A DNA stretch of 64,000 nucleotides from Leptodactylus fallax. Lineage: Eukaryota; Chordata; Amphibia; Anura; Leptodactylidae. Positions 57,637 through 64,000 of the stretch are shown here, in pieces. The notes under the pieces were generated by a model that was not told the origin of the DNA, made no database searches, and saw only the letters and a program-made list of their open reading frames with translations. The DNA is taken from NCBI GenBank assembly GCA_947044405.1, contig CAMRHE010000077.1, positions 4,548,501 through 4,612,500 on the forward strand. The letters are read 5' to 3'. Position 1 is the stretch's first letter, and each line of letters starts with the position of its first letter. The position numbers and the translations under genes are program-made.

Positions 57637-59203
57637 CAGTCATGGCCAAAAGTTTTGAGAATGATACAAATATAAATTTTTACAAAGTCTACTGCTTCAG
57701 TTTTTCTAATGGCAATTTGCATATACTCCAGAATGTTATAAAGAGTGATCAGCTTAACAGCAATTACTTGCAAAGTCAATATTTGCATAGAAAATGAACT
57801 TTATCCCCCAAAACACATTTCAACATCATTGCAGCCCTGCCTTAAAAGGACCACCTAACATCGTTTCAGTGATTGCTCCATTAACACAGGTGTGGGTGTT
57901 GATGAGGACAGGGCTGGAGATCAATCTGTCATGATTAAGTAAGAATGACACCACTGGACACTTTAAAAGGAGGCTGGTGCTTGCCATCATTGTTTCTCTT
58001 CTGTTAACCATGGTTATCTCTAAAGAAACACGTGCAGTCATCATTGCACTGCACAAAAATGGCCTAACTGGGAAGAGTATTGCAGCTAGAAAGATTGCAC
58101 CTCAGTCAACAATCTATCGCATCATCAAGAACTTCAAGGAGAGAGGTTCCATTGGTGCCAAAAAGGCTCCAGGGCGCCCAAGAAAGACCAGCAAGCGGCA
58201 GGACCGTCTCTTAAAAGTGTTTCAGCTGCGGGATCGGGCTACCAGCAGTGCAGAGCTTGCTGAGGAATGGCAGCAGGCAGGTGTGAGTGCATCTGCACGC
58301 ACTGTGAGGCGGAGACTCTTGGAGCAAGGCCTGGTCTCAAGGAGGGCAGCAAAGAAGCCACTTCTCTCCAGAAAAAACATCAGGGACAGACTGATATTCT
58401 GCAAAAGGTACAGGGAGTGGACTGCTGAGGACTGGGGGAAAGTCATTTTCTCTGATGAATCCCCTTTTCCATTGTTTGGAACATCTGGAAAACAGCTTAT
58501 TCGGAGAAGAAGAGGTGAGCGCTACCACCAGTCTTGTCTCATGCCAACTGTAAAGCATCCTGAAACCATTCATGTGTGGGGTTGCTTCTCAGCCAAGGGA
58601 ATCGGCTCTCTCACAGTCTTGCCTAAAAACACAGCCATGAATAAAGAATGGTACCAGAATGTCCTCCAAGAGCAACTTCTCCCAACCGTCCAAGAGCAGT
58701 TTGGCGCTCAACAATGCCTTTTCCAGCATGATGGAGCACCTTGCCATAAAGCAAAGGTGATAACTAAATGGCTCAGGGAACAAAACATAGAGATTTTGGG
58801 TCCATGGCCTGGAAACTCCCCAGATCTTAATCCCATTGAGAACTTGTGGTCAATCATCAAGAGACGGGTGGACAAACAAAAACCAACAAATTCAGACAAA
58901 ATTAAAGCATTGATTCTGCAAGAATGGACTGCTATCAGTCAGGATTTGGTCCAGAAGTTGATTGAGAGCATGCCAGGGAGAATTGCAGAGGTCCTGAAGA
59001 AGAAGGGTCAACACTGCAAATATTGACTTGCTGCATTAACTCATTCTAACTGTCAATATAAGCTTCTGTTACTCATAATATGAATGCAATTCTATTTCTG
59101 TATGTGATAAAAACATCTGACAAACACACATAAAAACCAGAGGGCAGCAGATCATGTGAAAATAGAATATTTGTGTCATTCTCAAAACTTTTGGCCATGA
59201 CTG
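57637..59203 (+). mobile_element. Tc1/mariner transposon 'C' (1567 bp), coding-intact
   Basis: TA duplications at 57635-57636 and 59204-59205. The ends cagtcatggccaaaagtttt and its reverse complement match without difference over the first 28 bases, then diverge after about 36. These termini belong to a Tc1-type family I recall from many fish and frogs. Short terminal repeats distinguish it from A and B. With both ends and an uninterrupted transposase it could be autonomous. Confidence 0.95.
58010..59026 (+). CDS. Tc1/mariner transposase, DD35E type, intact
   Basis: 338 residues from MVISKETRAVII; the ATG at 58010 lies in the good context aaccATGG. An upstream in-frame ATG (57977) only adds a hydrophobic stretch and is less likely. 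A bipartite DNA-binding region: helix-turn-helix at about 5-50 (TGKSIAARKIAPQSTIYRII), GRPRK hook at 55-59, second helix-turn-helix at about 65-115 (AELAEEWQQAGVSASARTVR). The catalytic domain has D149 (KVIFSDESPF), D241 (LFQHDGAPCH) and E277 (SPDLNPIENLW). Counting codons gives 35 residues between D241 and E277, so DD35E rather than the DD34E of the Tc1 elements A and B here. Ends QHCKY then TGA. It would excise and reinsert the element at TA. Confidence 0.93.
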   Translation: MVISKETRAVIIALHKNGLTGKSIAARKIAPQSTIYRIIKNFKERGSIGAKKAPGRPRKTSKRQDRLLKVFQLRDRATSSAELAEEWQQAGVSASARTVRRRLLEQGLVSRRAAKKPLLSRKNIRDRLIFCKRYREWTAEDWGKVIFSDESPFPLFGTSGKQLIRRRRGERYHQSCLMPTVKHPETIHVWGCFSAKGIGSLTVLPKNTAMNKEWYQNVLQEQLLPTVQEQFGAQQCLFQHDGAPCHKAKVITKWLREQNIEILGPWPGNSPDLNPIENLWSIIKRRVDKQKPTNSDKIKALILQEWTAISQDLVQKLIESMPGRIAEVLKKKGQHCKY

Positions 59204-59573
59204 TACAGGCTTGTGTAATGAAGAGAAAATAAAGGTAAGGTTATGTTCACATCTAAGCTGGAGTATCTGTTGGAGAGTCCTTCGCAGTGTCCGCTGAAAT
59301 TCAACAGGTCTGCGGGTTTCAGATTAAAAATGATGGACGCCCAACAGACCCCATTATAGTCAATGGAGTTTTCCTTGCGTTACACACACAAGCCCATACA
59401 CTGTACATAGTGAGAAGCAACAGGCAGCTCTCTATAGAGAAACAAGGGGAAGAATAAAGCAATGCAGGATTTCACAGAAAGGAGCCAAATTTGATAATTT
59501 ATATAACAAAATATAGTAATGACAGAAATACTACTAGAAAATCAGAAGCTATTTGAAAGTTTAGTTATCAGCC

Positions 59574-59877
59574 AATGATTGACTGAGTGGGCATTTCCAG
59601 TCGTTTTCTGTGTATTTAGAGGGGACCAGGAATTAGTGACCCAGGAATTAGCAGGGACCCATTAAGCATTCAAATGAGATTTCCAGGGGATCAGTAAGAC
59701 GAGTATAACTTATGCTTACTCCAGTAAGTAAATTTACTGGAGTAAAAAGGAGTTTTTCTATCTTAGCAACTTTATAGCAATCCACATATTAGGAGATAAG
59801 TTGTAAGTAAGTGGGAGTCCGACTATTGGGGCCTCTATCGATCAAGACAACAGTGAAGTTGTATAGGTGACAAAATC
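59574..59877. other. Non-coding DNA with small palindrome
   Basis: At about 59715-59742 ttactccagta faces tactggagtaa (11-base perfect arms). Confidence 0.45.
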
Positions 59878-60150
59878 GGATAGGTGATATATTGGTAAGG
59901 CTACGTTCACATCTGCGATTCCGACACAGTGTCTGCTGAAAATCAGTGGAGGAAAAAGTCCTGCACATTGTGGTTTTTATACTTAAGCAGAAGAGGAAAA
60001 GATACAGACAGCCAACAGACCTCATTATAGTCAATGGGGTCCTCCAGGCTTCACGTGTAACCGCTGTTTTGGTGGTCCGCCTCTCCGTTGTTCGGGTCTC
60101 CCCATAGACTAATGGGAATAGTGCTAATGGGAACCTAGTGTAACATGGGT
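59878..60150. mobile_element. Family N-like miniature element
   Basis: Starts aaggctacgttcacatctgc, contains cattatagtcaatggggtc, and ends gggaacctagtgtaacatg. The same phrases occur at about 59231-59380. Confidence 0.45.
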
Positions 60151-61620
60151 AAACCACTTTATGAATAGGGTATTGTAGCAAGTAACTTACTGTAACTGTT
60201 GGGGCTCATGGAAACTAGTGTAGTATGACTCTGTACAACCTTTTAATTTCACAGAGCCATAGCACTGCATATAAGCTTCCAGGGTGCCCTACTGTACCAC
60301 TGTATGACTTTTTCCACCCTCAGTGCACATGGCTTTGGGTGAATTTCCTCTATTATATAAATTATACAGAACCTTCATATGCTTTGCAGTTTTTGTAAAT
60401 TTTTGTAAATCTCTGAGTGTTTACTTTTAGGGAAACGGGTTTATTTCTTTTGATTATATGGAGAGGAAATTGATGTCCACTGTCTGGAATGAAAACAGTT
60501 TGGGTGTCCTGATAACATCTATCTCCGATGACCATCTGGTGCATTGATTTCCTGACATGTTGGAACATATTTCCATAGATATCTGCTATTACTGTCATGA
60601 GTACATGGCCTCCTGTGGTCTGCTGGTTCCGCCAGTAATTGATAAAGCAAGCACTGAAACACATGTTCAGATAAGAGTCACTCATGATGGCCAACGTTAT
60701 GCAGTTTCTTACCATATGTAATGTATTTATTGTATTACACTATTACTTATACATGAATGTAGATTTTTTATTCTAAGAAGACCTACCAAGATTTTTATCT
60801 TTACAATTTCCCCGTAGCAGTGCTAGACTCTGAGAGCACTAGATGGAGAGCACTACAGATTTTGCTGCATACTATATATCCTAGTGATTATCACAATTCA
60901 ATACCCTAAAAATATGGAAATTTCCGTATTATCTCTTTTTAGAGTAGTACTATCCAGGGATTTACTAGGCAACTGTAAGCACTGCATATCTTAGTACTAT
61001 AAGATTATATGATTTTAGCAGTGCATGGTAGTATTTATACACTAATATATAACGTAGTTTCAGTTCAGGTTTAAGTTGGTATGGTTACTTTATTTCTGTA
61101 TGGCGGTATTGTTTGTCTACTGCATGTGATCACTATTACATGAGCCATCTTGAGAAATATTATTTGTGTACTGTGAACTGTTATTATTAGAAAATAGCAT
61201 GCTAGTACTATTTGAAGACTATGGTAGTATAAGTCTGCAGAATTAATTCTGGGGGCTACTATAGGGCTCCATGCAAGTATTACCTGCCCCTGCCTCATTT
61301 TCGCAAATTCCTAAAACTACACTGAAACACCTTAAGTCTGCTACCCCATTCTCACCTTGGACCATTTCTATCCTGTCCTCCTCAGTAGCCTGCTGATCCG
61401 CTCTTGCCTCAGGGTCATAATTCTATTAGCAAGATGAATAGTGACGGTAGCTCTGCAGTGAATGTAAGGGGATAGGGCCCAGGAGGGAGGATAGCGGTCA
61501 TAAACTGGGTATTTTGTTAAATATTTTACCTAGTTTATAATATGGAAGTATAGGGTGCTCCCTCTGTGTGTGTAGTGGGTGTACCATGTCATGCACGCAG
61601 GGGCACTGTCCGTCACTGTC
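60151..61620. other. Long stretch without genes
   Basis: A 117-codon minus-strand frame at 60362-60715 has no recognisable domain or coding signature. Nothing else seen. Confidence 0.45.
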
Positions 61621-61654
61621 TGGCGGGCGGCATTTTTTACATTCTATTTACCAT

Positions 61655-61855
61655 AAACCAGCCTAGGACAGGCCGCTTAAAAAAAAAAAAAAAAAAAAAA
61701 GCTGAGTGGGGCCTGTCCTGGGCTGGTTTACGAGATCTCCGCATCTCAGCGCAGGCGGCGATACAATGACGTCATCGCGCCTCCTACGCTGAGACGCGGG
61801 TGAAGAAGAGGAGGCGTTTCCCCAGCAGGTAACGGCCTATTTACTTATTGATCCC
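61655..61855. repeat. Family H foldback, copy 2, with CRE palindrome
   Basis: accagcctaggacaggccgc, an A-run of about 22, then ggcctgtcctgggctggttt: a hairpin-forming pair. It is followed by a block with catctcagcgcaggcgg / cctacgctgagacgcgg around atgacgtcatcgc. The second part resembles 28.40-28.46 kb. Confidence 0.6.
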
Positions 61856-62261
61856 TGCTGCTGCTGTGGCCGCCTCCGCTTCCCCTTCTGCTTTCGGATG
61901 CAGAAGGGGAAGTGGATACCGCTGTGAGCAGCCACGGGCATCGGTAAGTGAGGCCCCGGGCCTCATATACTACTATTATTATACTCTGGAGTCATTTCAG
62001 ACCCATTATTACTCACCTCTCCAGCGATCCGATGTTACTTCCAGCAGCTTCAGCCTTCTTTGGTGACGTCCCAGGCATCACGTGAGCCAGGCCGACGTCA
62101 TTATGTTGCGATGCCGGTCTGTGTGACATTGAAGAGGGCCGAAAGCAGGGAGCGCACCGGAGCCCAGGTAAGTAACACTGGTTTTTATGTTTGTCAGCAC
62201 CTGGGTCTCCGATCATTATACTCTGGGGTCTTTTAGACCTCAGAATATAATAATAGTTCAT
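61856..62261. other. GC-rich segment with family K-like pieces
   Basis: attatactctggagtcattt (about 61978) and ttatactctggggtctttt (about 62216) are family K phrases. Between them lie a cacgtg and a gacgtcat. No gene recognised. Confidence 0.4.
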
Positions 62262-62728
62262 GGCGTGGGTTACTATGGAGCAGAATACTGTGTGCAGGGG
62301 CCACTATGGGGCATAATTACGTGTGCAGGGGCCACTATGGACTATAATACCAAGCGTAGGGGCCACTATGGAGCATAATACTGTGTGCAGGGGCCACTAT
62401 GGGTCATAATACTGAGTGCAGGGGCCACTATTGAGCATAATACCAAGTGCAGGGCCACTATGGAGCATAATACAGTGTGCAGGGGCCGCTGCGGAGCATA
62501 ATACCGTGTGCAGGGGCTGCTGCGAGGCATAATACCGTGTGCAGGGGCCGCTGCGAGGCATAATACTGTGTGCAGGAGCTGCTGCGGGGCATAATACTGT
62601 GTGCAGGGGCTGCTGCAGGGCATTATACCGTGTGCAGGGGCCACTGCGGGGCATAATACAGTGTGCAGGGGCGGCTACGGGGCATAATACCGTGTGTAGG
62701 GGCCGCTGCGGGACATAATACCATGTAA
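62262..62728. repeat. 31-bp minisatellite, locus 3, 15 units
   Basis: Unit ggggcataataccgtgtgca plus ggggccgctgc. I count 15 units. Units 1-7 carry ccactatgg, while most later ones carry ccgctgcgg or ctgctgcgg, so variants are segregated along the array. Because 31 is not a multiple of three, the unit is read in all frames, which explains the overlapping minus-strand frames. Confidence 0.95.
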
Positions 62729-62734
62729 CAATGT

Positions 62735-62998
62735 ATTAAAAAAAAAAAAAAAACAACACCTACTCACCTGTCCCTTGTGCTCTGATGTCTCCCACCGCAA
62801 TCTGGTTCTGCTGCTCTGGTGTTTTCTTCTGGCGGACGTCCCCACCGCACATGACCGCTGAGGTCTCTGACATGGGACATCACAGTGCTGTGGGGAAGAA
62901 AACACCGGAGTAGCAGGACTGGAACGTGCTGGAAGACACCGGAGCACCTTCCCCAGCCTCATATTAAAAAAGTGGTTATCCTGGACAACCCCTTTAAG
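62735..62998. mobile_element. Family E element, copy 3
   Basis: A-run, then tactcacctgtcccttgtgc and ending tcctggacaacccctttaa. Contains catgaccgctgaggtctctg. Confidence 0.62.
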
Positions 62999-63015
62999 GT
63001 GGCACTTGGACTTTA

Positions 63016-63375
63016 TTAAAGGGTCTTTCCAGCTCATTTTTATTGATGTTCTATCCTTAGGACAGATCATCAATAAGAGATCAGTGAACCCCGTCTCTGA
63101 TCAGCTGTATGAAGGGGCTATGGCGCCTGTTTATATTACACGCTGTCTGTTTATAGTGACCGTGTGATGTAATTATAGCCTTGTCACATAGACGTGTATA
63201 GGACGAGGCTGTACTTACATTACATGGCCGCTATGAAAAGAATGACACTATGTAAACAAAGAAGTGGTCACGGCGCTTACACAGGTACCACAGTTCATTC
63301 AAACAGCTGCTCAGTAGGGGTCCTGGGTTTTTGAGCCCCACTGATTAGTTTATTAATGACCTGGAAAACCTTTTA
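63016..63375. mobile_element. Inverted-repeat element with taaaggg-type ends
   Basis: ttaaagggtctttccagctc at the left faces atgacctggaaaaccttttaa at the right. Internal ttctatccttaggacagatc and gtctctgatcagctg phrases are ones I know from frog repeats. Confidence 0.62.
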
Positions 63376-63721
63376 ATTAGTTAACACCTGGGCATTATTA
63401 ATAAGGGGCACTATTTATACAGGGTACACACGGACATTATTAATATAAAGATGCACTTGGGGTATTATTCATTATGGGGGGTTATATCATATATTTTATA
63501 ATTGGGGTAGCAGCAGGATGGGTGTGCAGGTGAGGACAATGTGGGTCAGGTGCCTGGAAAAGTGAGGAGCCAAAGATGTCTGTGTTGCAAACTTTACAGA
63601 GACAAATCACAGCTGGAAGAAGTGGTCATAGCGGTCCAAAGGGAAGAGAAGGGAAATGTGAAGGATTAGTCAGAGACATCACCTGTAAGTCACAAAATGT
63701 TACTGCCCTGTATTAATCTAA
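63376..63721. other. Unassigned non-coding DNA
   Basis: No gene or repeat recognised. Confidence 0.4.
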
Positions 63722-64000
63722 ATGATAGAGGATAAATACCTGATTGATGGGGGTCTGTCTGCTGAGACCCCCACTGAGCCTGAGAATTGGGTTTCCCCCC
63801 CCCCACCACTGGGTGGAAATTCAGCCTGACCGCAGCCATATATAGGCGTGTCACTTGGTGGATGGACGAACCCGCGTGACTCTCAATCAACTTTGATGAG
63901 AGCGCCAAAGATAGCCGAAGTCCAGTACTCAGCTATCTGCAGCACTCCTATTATAGAAAATATGGGCCACGTGGGTTCGTCCATCCACCAAGCAGAAGAT
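63722..64000. mobile_element. Family I element, copy 2, cut by window edge
   Basis: gatagaggataaatacctg, actgagcctgagaattggg, attcagcctgaccgcagcc and ggtggatggacgaaccc; a second inverted set begins near 63965 (gggttcgtccatccacc). Confidence 0.6.

Larger units (their letters stand above)
57464..59573. mobile_element. Foldback element hosting Tc1 element C
   Basis: Left arm 57464-57634 (gataactaaactttctaaga ... tttctgtgaaatcctgaatt ... ttctcactgtgtatggtg) is an inverted copy of 59384-59573. When the Tc1 is removed, the left arm continues across its insertion point (gtgta then caggcttgtgt) in step with the reverse of the right arm (gtgtatgggcttgtgt). The remaining centre (about 59225-59383) resembles family N (ggttatgttcacatctaagc, cattatagtcaatgg). 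Confidence 0.68.

Noticed and set aside
57977..58009. Upstream in-frame ATG giving a hydrophobic N terminus to the transposase
   Set aside because: A signal-like leader makes no sense for a nuclear transposase; the ATG at 58010 has a better context and starts at the usual MVISKE position.
60362..60715. 117-codon minus-strand open frame
   Set aside because: No recognisable family or conserved motif, and no splice or promoter context that I could support.
62366..62654. Overlapping minus-strand open frames encoding repeated CTQYY-like peptides
   Set aside because: They follow the 31-bp minisatellite unit in different frames; a period that is not a multiple of three keeps several frames open when the unit lacks stops.

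Overview
The window is vertebrate nuclear DNA, most likely from a neobatrachian frog. This rests on the dense mixture of small inverted-repeat DNA elements that I recognise from anuran genomes, on Tc1-like transposons shared by fish and frogs, on a frog-type L1, and on a Penelope-like fragment. I find no host protein-coding exon, tRNA or rRNA gene. All convincing coding sequence belongs to transposable elements, and the rest reads as intergenic or intronic DNA. I see nothing that amounts to a wholly new biological system; the best second-look items are listed under findings.

Layout. 0-2.5 kb: a cluster of one inverted-repeat family (family A below) and other small elements. 2.9-6.5 kb: two decayed Tc1-like transposons in the same orientation, each bounded by TA. 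7.0-13.5 kb: a near full-length L1-type LINE with an intact ORF1 and an ORF2 interrupted only by three single-base shifts; it is inserted into a small palindromic element and flanked by an 8-base target duplication. 13.6-24 kb: mostly featureless DNA with scattered miniature elements, including a 799-bp element with long inverted arms at 19.1 kb. 23-26 kb: a degenerate G-rich tandem array, then a 23-unit 29-bp minisatellite and a 152-bp mini-mariner. 27.1-27.7 kb: the 3' end of a Penelope-like element (GIY-YIG endonuclease remnant plus a hammerhead-ribozyme-like motif). 28-54 kb: miniature elements, LINE 3' ends, SINE-like tails, a 31-bp tandem array at 43.2 kb and microsatellites, separated by unassigned DNA. 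55.4-56.4 kb: a three-layer nest containing two head-to-head Penelope ends. 57.5-59.6 kb: a Tc1/mariner transposon with an intact 338-codon DD35E transposase, sitting inside a foldback element. 61.6-64 kb: further repeats and a 15-unit 31-bp minisatellite.

Working together. The three Tc1-type elements would move by cut-and-paste, the L1 and Penelope-like elements by target-primed reverse transcription, and the many miniature elements have no protein and would depend on transposases supplied elsewhere. Several families recur with the same termini (for example taaaggggt-type ends) around different interiors. Family letters in the entries (A, C, D, E, F, G, H, I, K, N, P) are my own labels for repeats that I matched by eye within this window; element boundaries and copy identities would need alignment to confirm.
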